64,000 nt of DNA from Eremophila alpestris peregrina (lineage: Eukaryota > Chordata > Aves > Passeriformes > Alaudidae), in assembly GCA_009792885.1 (NCBI GenBank), contig WMCF01000015.1, positions 13,018,053 through 13,082,052 of the forward strand, read 5' to 3'. Below are positions 52,633-62,190 of the stretch, piece by piece. Each line of letters opens with the position of its first letter. Within the stretch, counting starts at the first letter, position 1. The notes under the pieces were generated by a model, which ran no database searches, was not told the origin of the DNA, and saw only the letters and a program-made list of their open reading frames with translations. A program made the translations under genes and the position numbers.

Positions 52633-53689
52633 TGTTTGCATTACCAACTAAACTTAAATTATGCCAGATTGTCTTTACCACGTGCTTTTACTTTTCACTG
52701 TATTTCATTGTGACCTTCAGCTGGTGTCATCCTTTCTTCAAACTCAGAATGTCTTGGCATCTTGCCTGTAAAACATTAGTACAGTGGTCATTACTGAATT
52801 GTCACTTTGTATATTTGCTATATTTATATTATTGTTTCATATAAGCCAAATGTGGGGTATGTATAGCTTTTTTTCTTTCCCCAAAGAAAATACAACTGTA
52901 GTATAGCAAGTACTCTGTTGACAAATTCTGACATTTTTGTGAAGATAATCTTCCTCTTCCTACACTGCATAGGCCAGAGACAGATCAACATCTTGGCAAT
53001 TTCAGTGCAGCTTGTTTGCTCAGCTCACAGACCTCGAGTCCTGATCCCTAAGACTGGACTTTTGCACAGTGATATACTTTCCTCACGACATCATTTGGAA
53101 CTGTGCAGGTTTTTTTTTCTCTAAATAACAATCTCAAAGCCTCAGAAGCTGTATACGTAAAATACCAGCATCGTCTCAGTTGGCTGGACATTGCACAGAC
53201 TTGACTTTTCATGCCTGCAAATGAATTTTTCCTTTTTTTCTCTTTCACTCTCCAAAGTCTTTGAAATTTGTTGAGTCAGCTCAGTTACAGGATACTTATA
53301 GATCTGTTAGGAAGTTAATAATTAACAAATAATTAACAAACATTAGGATGTCATAATTCCCTAAAAAATTTGGGGTGTTTCTCTCATCAATTATGTTCCA
53401 GGATATCTTTATTAATTTTATGGAAGTAACCATACATTTAGAGGAGAGTTCAATCCGTTCTAGTCAAGCAAATACTCCCATTTTTTGTACACTCCCATTT
53501 TTTGTACCTTGGAATACACTACTAAATCCTGTCTGGGACAAGGCGAAAAGACAGATGTCCAGAAGGACTCCCAGCAGGTATCTGCTGATCACATAGATTG
53601 TGAAAATAAATACTCACAAGTCTAAAGGAAAAGATAGCTAATTAAGAAATAAAGATAACATTTTGAAGGTTATACACCTGAGGATTTAT
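52633..53689. other. Unique AT-rich sequence, no gene seen
   Basis: Nothing recognisable beyond a short tandem duplication at 53474-53507. Confidence 0.6.
53474..53507. repeat. 17-bp perfect tandem duplication
   Basis: ACTCCCATTTTTTGTAC occurs twice without interruption. It is a simple slippage duplication. Confidence 0.95.
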
Positions 53690-53694
53690 CAGCT
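53690..53694. repeat. Target-site duplication CAGCT, left copy
   Basis: Five bases directly before the TGTCATGG terminus, repeated exactly at 55305-55309. Confidence 0.85.
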
Positions 53695-53874
53695 TGTCAT
53701 GGTTTGAGAGAAATGAGTTTTTTTTTCTTTAGGGGAGGTGTTCAAAGGAAGTGATTGTAACACAGGTTAAACACGCTTCTAAGAATCTAAGGGGGTTAAA
53801 AGCTGCAGAAACTTCCGGGGAGGTCTCTTTTCTCCCCTGGACTCTGGCTACAGGCACAGGTCAGCAAAATTGTT

Positions 53875-54200
53875 CTTCCCCCCCCCCCCACCCTCAGCCC
53901 ACTCTTGGGGGTCTGGGGGTGGGGGGGAAGTCGAAGAGGCGAAGGGTGGAGTTTCGTTTTTCCCCCCCAAGAAGGAAGGGGGGGTGGAAAAAGGTGAGCG
54001 GCAGCGGCGGCAGCACCCACGGAGAGGAGGGGGGTGGAGAAGGAGTGGGCCCAAGACGGCAGGAGAAGAGGAGAGGCTCAAGGCATGGGAACCGGGGGGC
54101 ACAGACTTTTCCCCCTCCCCCTAGCTTCCCGGCCCCCTCCCGGCTCCCCCTGGACCCCTCCGGGCTCCCCCTGGACCCCCCGCCCCCCCCAGGGAGAGCG
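53875..54200. other. GC-rich, G-quadruplex-prone block inside the LTR element
   Basis: Poly(C) runs near 53878-53890, a G-run cluster on the plus strand at about 53907-53928 (GGGGG, GGGGG and a seven-G run with short loops), and further C-runs up to 54190. Several CpGs occur here, unlike the surrounding DNA. It resembles a GC-rich LTR promoter or enhancer region. Confidence 0.75.
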
Positions 54201-54626
54201 GTGAGAGCCTAGCCACGGACTGAGAGACTGCATGGGGGAGTTGCCAACAAAGAGGAGCCTTGGCAGCGGACGGATTAGCAATTTGCCAGCAAGAAGAGCA
54301 GAGAGATAAGAAAGACACTGAGAGAAACTTTTAACCTTTTCTTGGGCAGAAGGGAATCTTTTTAGACTGATTTTCCCTTTAGATAGTAGTAAGAGAGAAA
54401 GCAAGTAAAAGTTGGGACTGAGATGTCAAAAGAAAATGAAAAGATACTTAAGGGTGGGCAGAGATGAGATGAAGTGGCTGAAGCTAGACATTTTTCTTGC
54501 TTAAAAAGAGCCATAGCCTGACTCGATCTCTAGAACTAGATTTTCGGCGGATGCTTCCCTTAAGCCAAGGGAACCCGTGAAAGAAGTAGACTGTGACACT
54601 TGGAGATGCTTCTTGCCATGAAGGAA

Positions 54627-54797
54627 GGGCCTTGGGAGGCCCCTGTGTGTTTGCCTTCATGGGGAAGGCCTGGAAACCCCTTTGACCCCGGGGGAAGAAA
54701 AATGGGGAGGTTTATAGGGCTGTGGGAGGCCCACGTTGGTGTGTTCCTTCATGAAGAAGCTTAGAATCCTTTGAGCCCCAGGGAAATGGGGAAGGTT
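54627..54797. repeat. Imperfect tandem duplication (about 85-90 bp unit, two copies)
   Basis: Copy 1 (54627-54712) starts GGGCCTTGGGAGGCCC and copy 2 (54717-54797) starts GGGCTGTGGGAGGCCC. Both continue through a TTCATG(G/A)-GAAG word and CCTTTGA(C/G)CCC and end GGGGA-AGGTT. Tandem copies of this kind are common in LTR U3 enhancers. Confidence 0.8.
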
Positions 54798-55304
54798 GAT
54801 GTATTGGGTTCTTAGTATTGAGTTTAGCATTCTTTAAAAGTCCCAAGGTGCAGAGCTGCTCCATCTAGTAGTGAGAACATCAGATAAGAGCAGAGAGAAG
54901 ACGTTACCCAATAGACTTCCTTGTGGGGGGTTATGAGTAACAGTGAGAGGCAATGGGAGGGGGGATTTCCCTTCCTGTGTACTCCCGTGGGGAAGGGCTA
55001 TGGTGCAGGGAAGAGACTTCTCTCTCCTTGCTAAATTGAAGATTAGTTTTCTAGTAGAAACAAAAGAGAATGTGAATTGTGTATGTATGTATAGTTAGAA
55101 GGGTTAGAAACTGAGGAAGAGGAAAATGCTCAAGAAGGTTTTCATTTCATTTTTGTCATTTTTGTAGTTGTAGTATAATGAATTTTAGTCTGTTTCAAGT
55201 TTAAGCCTACTTTTGCTCTGTTCTAACTCACATCCCACAGCCGATTTTCACCAGATACATATTCATGAGTGCACTGGCATCATTGCCAGGGCAAACCTAT
55301 GACA

Positions 55305-55309
55305 CAGCT
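55305..55309. repeat. Target-site duplication CAGCT, right copy
   Basis: Exact copy of 53690-53694, directly after the terminal GACA. Confidence 0.85.
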
Positions 55310-55753
55310 CTATTACATTCTTGCATGTTTTGAGAAAGTGAAACTTTAGTTTGTCTATCCTTCCATTTAAATGTATGTATCATTTGAGTGCTACTGACCT
55401 GAGCTTCTGGCTAAAGTCGATGGCCTCACATTCCTGAAGTATAAAAAAGTTATGTGAAACAATGGGTTAAAATAGTACACTTTATCTGGGAAGATATTTA
55501 ATAATTTCTGAAAACAAGTACTATAGCCACATCTTGACATCCAAGAGAATTCATCTGACCTTTCCTAGAGGAGCCCAGAGTAATTCAAATATTGAGTTGA
55601 GTTGTAGATGAATTGTTCAGCTAATTAGGGACCTTATCTCAGGGACTAGCAAGAATTAGGGAACGATTTACATCATATGTTCTTGCTGTAGAAAATGCCC
55701 TTGTACTTCTGCTAAATGTATGGCTTGCAATGCATGGGTCTATCTGCTGTATG
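55310..55753. other. Unique sequence between LTR elements
   Basis: No gene or repeat recognised. Confidence 0.55.
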
Positions 55754-56320
55754 TGTGGCAGGTTGACCCCAACCTGAAGCCAAACACTCACCACACATTT
55801 TGCTTATTTAACCTCTCTCAGAGGACTAGAAGAAAGTAGAAGGATGATGAGAAGATTTGAGGAGCAGAATAATAAGAGTGTAGCAGGGAAAGCGAAGCAA
55901 AAAGAGAAAATTAATTCACTTCTTCCCATCCGCAGACAGATGTCCAACCACTTCCTAGGAAGCAGGGCCTCAGCATGTGTGATGGTTACTTGAGAAGACA
56001 AATGGCATAACCATGAACATTTCCCCTCCTTCCTCATTTCTCTGAGCTTTTACTGTTAGACATAAAGGTCATATAATATGTAATATTTCTTTGGCTTTTT
56101 TGGATCAGCTGTCACTGTATCACTTCCTGGCCCCTTGAGCTCACCAGCATATTAGGATTTAGCAAGGTAGCAGGGCAGAAAGATGGAAAACTTGATGTTG
56201 TGCAAAGGCTCTTTAGCAATAGCCAAAATACTGTTGTAATTTAGCCACAAGTGCAAAAGCACAGCACCATATGGACTGGTAAAGAAAAAAGTTAACTCAA
56301 TTTCAGCCAGGCCCTGTAGG
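55754..56320 (-). mobile_element. Old LTR remnant, antisense
   Basis: The low end reads TGTGGCAGGTTGACCCC, the antisense terminus of a common avian LTR group that ends in GGGTTAAACCACGACA-like sequence. Near the high end the plus strand has TTTAGCAATAGCCAAAATAC, then CACAGCACCATATGG and GTTAACTCAATTTCAGCC, which line up with the start of that LTR in antisense. The middle is degenerate and some of it is missing. No target duplication or internal viral sequence is clear. The minus-strand assignment follows from the family's known polyadenylation side and is inferred. Confidence 0.65.
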
Positions 56321-56873
56321 ATATGCAATCCTTTGAAGATGCAAAGGAGAAGGTACCCTAGCCAAAATTTCTTGGTTGCCTGCAGAAGGAATTATGAGAT
56401 CTGCAAAAACAGGAACTCTGGTCAGGTGAAGTCTATCTTACAGCATGACAAAACCTTCTACAGAGTAACTCAGTACATTACAGTTATGAAAATAGCAACT
56501 ACCATGGGAACAATAAAAAGAATATCTGGCTCTGATTTAGTTTGTGGAAATATATGAAAGGGTACTTGATGTCTCTTATTCACGCATCCAGGAGTCTGGG
56601 TTTCAGTGCCACTCCTGTCTTTTTGAGGACTGCCCTTGCCTGATCCATTTGTAAATGGATACTCAAACATTTCATCATGAAGTTAAAGGAAACATTATGT
56701 TAGCCATTCAGTCACCTTTGTGCAGCTGCCTACAGAACTGGAGGTGTCGCATACAAGATTCAGTGTCTTAGTACCTCTCCTGCTAGCAATAAAAGACATC
56801 TGACCTGGTTTTCACCCTTTTATATTTTATATATATTTTTATGCCTTATGCTGTTCCCCTTCAGATCGTGGTC
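56321..56873. other. Unique sequence between LTR remnants
   Basis: No gene or repeat recognised. Short frames at 56333-56557 plus and 56470-56670 minus show no motif. Confidence 0.5.
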
Positions 56874-57586
56874 TGTCTGGTGGATTAACTTTAGAGGAGG
56901 GTAAGGCTCAGAATAGTCTGAGCAGAACAGCATAGGGGGTAGGAGGAATGTGGAAATAGGATGATAAAAGGACAAGGAGATTGCTTATCAGCTACTGTCT
57001 GGGACAAAACTCAATTTAGAGAAAATAAATTCAGTTTATTGCCATGTAAAATAGATTTGGAGAGTGAGAAGCAAAAATACAAACATTAAAGTGATACTTT
57101 TCATTCCCCTTTTCCCAAGCTCAGCTTCACTCTTTCTCTCCCCCTATACCTTCAATCTTCCCACTTAGTGATCCAGCAAGGGGTGGGGACTGTAATAATT
57201 AGGTGACACTTCCTCTCCAGTGCTTCTTTATGCTCAGACCTCTTTTCTGCTCCCATCTGCATAGGAGCTGAACTTCTTCAGAAAATATCTGCCTGCAGGG
57301 TCCTCAATGGGCTGCAGGGGAATCTCTGTTCCAGTGGCTGGTACATTTTCTTCTCTCACCTTGGTGTTCTCTCTGCTGTTTCTCACTCCCTTTTGTTCTC
57401 TCCACCTGCCTCCACCTTGCATTTTTTGCCCTTTCTTAAGTGTGTTTTCCACAGAAGCAATCATCATGGGTGAGGGGCTCAGATGTGTCCTGCAGTGAGT
57501 TAGTTTGAGCTGGCAGGAGCCTGCAGGACAGATCTCACCTCTGTAGCTCCTGCTGTTGACATCTGAGCACCTGAGCCCAGTACACA
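56874..57586 (-). mobile_element. Old LTR remnant, antisense, same family as 18740-19802
   Basis: The low end (TGTCTGGTGGATTAAC) resembles the family terminus. TTCAGTTTATTGCC (57029-57042) and GAGAGTGAGAAGCAAAAATAC line up with the corresponding part of the family. GGGCTGCAGGGGAATCTCTG at 57308-57327 and CTCACCTTGGTGTTCTC near 57356 match the 3' half seen at 19.4-19.5 kb. The high end is CCCAGTACACA at 57586, so on the minus strand the copy starts TGTGTACTGGG. It is shorter than the 19-kb copy because much of the CTCC-GTGGG subrepeat zone is missing. Confidence 0.65.
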
Positions 57587-60175
57587 GGGTAAAAGCAAAA
57601 TGATGGTCTCCAGAAGTAGATGTGGTAAGTTAGTCCTCCCACATGTGCAAATCAAGAGATCAGGGAAAGAATAAGTCACATTAAGTTTCTCTATGGGATA
57701 TTTCTGGACAGCACCAATCTCAGCTAGTGGTTTCTACTTCATATCCAGTAGGCCTCCCCTTCTACTTCCAGTTTTTACTAATATAGTTTGGATATTATGT
57801 ATTTTCATATGTGGGATATGACAAATAATAATATTTCAGTGTTAAAATTGCTAACTTCAAAGTAAGTTGGGAACATAAGGTTCAGACTTTAGTTCCAGTG
57901 TTCTCTGTGTTTGTCTAACAAACTGACATTCAATGGCACTATTGCTCTTTCAGTCTTAAATGCAAAACAAATCTCATTAACAATGCAACGTAAAAGTCAT
58001 CATACAAGAAAAACAAACATTTGTATTGTTTTCAGGGTCCTCTGGGTCTTGATGCTTAGTTTCAGATAAACATGATAAACATTATGAAAGTTGTCGCAAT
58101 TTTTAAGTCAACACTTGGAAGAATATGATGACAGTAGCTGGGTGTCTCGCACTGATGCTGATAGTTCCTTCTTCTTCCAAAGTTTTATTGAGTCCGTTAT
58201 TATATTTTCTGACATGCTTTACTCCTTGATCTGTTTACACTGATCTGAAACTCCACAATGCACATATGGTGCATTGTACTTGTAAGACGCCTGTTCTTTG
58301 TCCTTATTATTTTCCTAAAATGGCTTTTAATTTTGTATAGCTACCATGAACTAACTGCTGTTGAGTTGCTGATAGTCCTGGAACTTCTAGGATTATCCTG
58401 ATGCAACATATTCAAGGAGTCTGCTGCTATCCCAACTTAGTCTTCCTTTAACATTTCATCTCACTGACAATTTAGAAATAATAGCATGAAAACTTTGTAG
58501 TTTTATATTCATCATTTTAGCAATGTGTGTCACACAACACATGTATATAAGACTTAGCAAAACAAACTAGGTAATAGTCACCTACTCATTAAGAAATTCT
58601 TGTTGCAGCTAACCAAGCTAAGTTAAAGGTCTAATGAAGTCAAGACAAATCTGAATAAAGCCAGACAATACATGATCTGAGGTCTATGTTGTAGCTTAGT
58701 AAAAAGTCTGTAGTCCATTACTAGCAAAGGTAATCTTGTATTTACTAGGAAAGAGAGCTATATTCAAGAGATTAAAATCGTGCATCACATTAAGACTCAT
58801 GGATGAAAATAAAGCCAGGCCAGATTTTGTCTCTAAAGGCATCTGAATTGATAGATCTTTGTAGTAACAGGAATATAAAGGTATGGAAATTATTTTAGTA
58901 AGAAGAAAAAATTATTTACACATCAAAAGCCTAAGAGTAGGACATGACTTCAGCACTAGAAATTGTGCATGTTCCTCATAAATAAACTGAGGACAAACAT
59001 AGTTAGCAATCATACACATGCTTCTATGATTGCTGCAAAAATATCGTCTGATCTGTCAGCATTAGACATTGCAGTAATGTGATCAATGCCAACAACATAT
59101 GCATGTGAGAGCTTTAATAAGCTTTTAAGAAGCGAAAGATTAGCATCTCTTTCACTGTGAGAGATGTTAAAAATTGTTTATGGAGAAGATAAGAATGTTT
59201 TGGTGTTTTTAATGGAATGTATATAAATCTCCAATCAGCTTAAAATAAAAATTTGAAACTGTGACCTATAGACATCACCACAATAAATTTATTTCCAGGG
59301 AGAAAGGTTGGTATTGACCACTTCATAACATATCCTAGTAAGCAAAGCAATTCTGAAGCAATACTTTTGGGGTATAGAATTTGCCAGTATGACAAGAAAA
59401 AGAGTTAAGATTTTGTCTGTTTCATAAATTTATTATATACATGAGGAAGTATATCATGGATGCTGTAGGTTGGTTAGCTTATAGCTGGTATGAGCAACGA
59501 TTAATAGAAATATTTCACAAGTGAATCTTGCTAGCAAAATAAAAAAAAAAACTAGCCATTCTTTTATTTGAAACTCTCTATGTATTATGAAGGAAACCTG
59601 AGAAAAATGTCCTTAGATATAAAAATTAAATCTTACCCAGGGGCAGCAGCTTAGAAAACAAAAAGTAGAGACAATAAAGTCAAGAACTGGAAAACTGATA
59701 AAAACTTGAAATGAACAAAAAATTGATGAAAATTTGGATGTGTGAACAATGTGTACTTTGTACCTGAAGATACTGAAACTACCAATGAGCATTGCTGTAC
59801 ACTGTCTCAAGGCTCTCAACATTCCCAGGATGTTTGGTGAGTAGACTAGGTATCTTAGGCATCCCTTCCTGTTTTTCCATAAATTGTAGATATGTAAAGC
59901 AAAACTTTTTGTTAGACAGTTGTTTTCTTGGATTTTGACTGTTCATCTAACCAATTCAGAGAGATGTTTCATGAAAAATACATTATGCACGAAAAATAAA
60001 TAATCCAGCAAAAACAACCTACAGGTATTACAGCCACAGAAGGGAAATAAGAGAACTATGGGAATATGTTCAAAGCTGAAATAAAAATCTGAGGTACTTA
60101 CACAAAGGAATTACAGGCAAACTGAGTGAAAAAAGTAGGAAAAGATGATCTAGACATACAGTTTATAATGTCAAC

Positions 60176-60216
60176 ATTATTATTGTTATTATTATTGTTA
60201 TTATCATTATTATTTT
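60176..60216. repeat. (ATT)n/(GTT) microsatellite
   Basis: About 13 trinucleotide units of TAT/TTG type with interruptions. Confidence 0.85.
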
Positions 60217-61340
60217 AAATTTAAACTATATGTTGCTTCAACTAAGTCCCTTTTAGGTCAGTCTGTCAATCAGTTTGTCTAACTATATATCTAATTATTT
60301 TAGTAGGCATTATTTTGTCTACCAAATTATGTGAATAGTCACAATACACAAAACCCAAGAAAGAACTCGACTCTTTGGACTTCCTGTACTGAACAGTGAT
60401 CACAGTAGTGCTCCGCTACAGTCTGTAATAAATAGAAATTGAGCTTCAGTGAGACTGGATGATAACATAAAGGACACTCACTATGATTTCCAGCAATAGC
60501 CAGAAAACTTATTTAAGCTAGAAAAAAAATTCCATTCTTCAGGACAGAGAGTTATAATGCAACTCAGTAATATCTGATAATGCATTTCTTGTGCTTTTAA
60601 AATAACTGTCTTGGGACTTATTTTTCCTAAATTTGGCTTCTAAAAGATAGCCACTCTTCATTTCATTTGTAACCATTTAAATAGTTCAGATGAGACATAC
60701 TTTGAAGGGATTTGTTTTTGTTGACTATAAGCAAAGCCTAGAATTATTAGATGAGAACTGGACATGAGATTTTGAGATGTCCACTGTTCATTTCACCCAC
60801 ACACTGGAAGGAAGTATATAACACAACTTTATTTAGCAAATCTGCTCTATGTTAACAAAATGCAATAGGGCCATATTTATAGAGAATTGGACAGAAGGCA
60901 GAATGGAAATCAGTTTGTTTCCTTGTCTGTTTCATATTCAATGATATTCAATTTAACATAATTTTCTAATGAATAAAGTCCTTGGCATTCAGGATGCTAT
61001 TCATCTCATCTAATTTGCTATATCTGAGATTGTCATGCTAGGCCTCTGGACTGTATCCACCTTAGTCACTGTATCCTAGAAACAGGATGGTATATTTCAT
61101 ATAAATGCATGTATAATCACTTATGATGATGTGCCTAAAAATTTCTATTGCTCTGTATGAGCTATTAAATGAGATCATAGTGGCAACTTGGAAATATGTT
61201 TCGTGCATGCATCTAAATCTGTTTTAAGAATTCCAAACTCAGCTCCAATTAGATTGTATTTACTTATCAATTACTGAACTCATTTTGTAAGATTTGACCA
61301 AACATGAAGAAACTACTCCTATTTTAAAAATCTCCTAAAT

Positions 61341-61389
61341 AACAAAAAAAAAAAAAACAAAAAAACCTCCCACAACCAACAACAAAACA
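61341..61389. repeat. A/C-rich tract
   Basis: About 14 A, then CAAAAAAACC, CCCAC and CAACAACAAAAC. Same class as the other A/C-rich tracts. Confidence 0.85.
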
Positions 61390-62144
61390 TTTTTCATGTA
61401 ATCTCCACTTGTCTTTAATCATTTGAAAATGTTCCCATTGAAGACATGGAGAAGTCTCTCTTAGGATTATTTGGCCCAAGTTATTATAGACAGATTGAAA
61501 AGTCTTCAATGAGAAATGAGGAAACCATAAATTCAAGTGAAAGATCTGTGTGCAGAATAAAATGACACAAAAGCAGCTCATTAAGACTGACTGCTCCTAG
61601 TTTTCATGCTGTATGTCAAGTGAAATGTAAGGCAAAAATTACTCAGGTCTGTTTGCTGTTGCTTGCCAAAATGTAGATAGCTAGTTAAAGGAGCAGCTGT
61701 TGTTGCTGTAGACAAGCTGGTCTGCAGAAATTAATTATGATTATTAAGAATAATCCTGACCTGGGTCATAGATGAAATGACATAAGTTCCATTGGAGACA
61801 GTGATCAGAAAAGTAATTACTTGTAAAATCAAGAAGCTTCCTCAGTTTGATGAAAACCTCAGTGATGTTTTTTCATCATGAAGCTGCTTAAGAGAGATGT
61901 TTGTTTATAGTTTATAGTTTATGTGGTAGTGGGTGGGTTTTGACCTGTATCATCAATGTAGGAGGGAGTTCAAATGTTTTTAAAAGCAGAATGAAATTAC
62001 AGATTGCTTCAGGACAAAATCTGGGTGTAGCCCAGTATACTTCCAATCATATATAGCAAAATAATTTTGTTTTGATAATTTCCAAAATATATTTTGGGGG
62101 GGGATAGGTAACAACTATGCTGCTGTGTCCAAGTTAATTGCTAG

Positions 62145-62190
62145 ATTATATATATGTGTGTATATATATGTCTACATAGATATCTATATC
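62145..62190. repeat. TA/TG microsatellite
   Basis: Alternating TATA and TGTG dinucleotides with interruptions, followed by TATCTATATC. Confidence 0.8.

Larger units (their letters stand above)
53695..55304. mobile_element. 1,610-bp LTR-type element with intact 5-bp target duplication (ERVL-like)
   Basis: The ends are TGTCATGGTTTG and CAAACCTATGACA. The complement of the right end is TGTCATAGGTTTG, so the termini are inverted repeats differing by one inserted base. They have the TG...CA form of LTRs, and perfect CAGCT 5-bp duplications flank the unit; five bases is typical of ERVL-type integration. The interior is a GC-rich, CpG-containing block (about 53875-54200), a purine-rich A/G section, an imperfect tandem duplication (54627-54797) and an AT-rich end. 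I see no gag/pol/env coding and no canonical AATAAA, so strand is left open. It is most likely a solo LTR or a non-autonomous LTR derivative. At 1.6 kb it is long for a solo LTR. The proline- and glycine-rich frames at 53751-54404 are artefacts of the GC-rich block. Confidence 0.8.

Noticed and set aside
53751..54404. Proline/glycine/arginine-rich reading frames of up to 153 codons
   Set aside because: They overlap on both strands in the GC-rich block of the LTR element. Composition explains the lack of stops.
55752..56325. Possible CTGTA target duplication around the 55754-56320 LTR remnant
   Set aside because: CTGTA occurs near both ends, but the high-end terminus does not end in CA there, so the duplication cannot be separated from chance.
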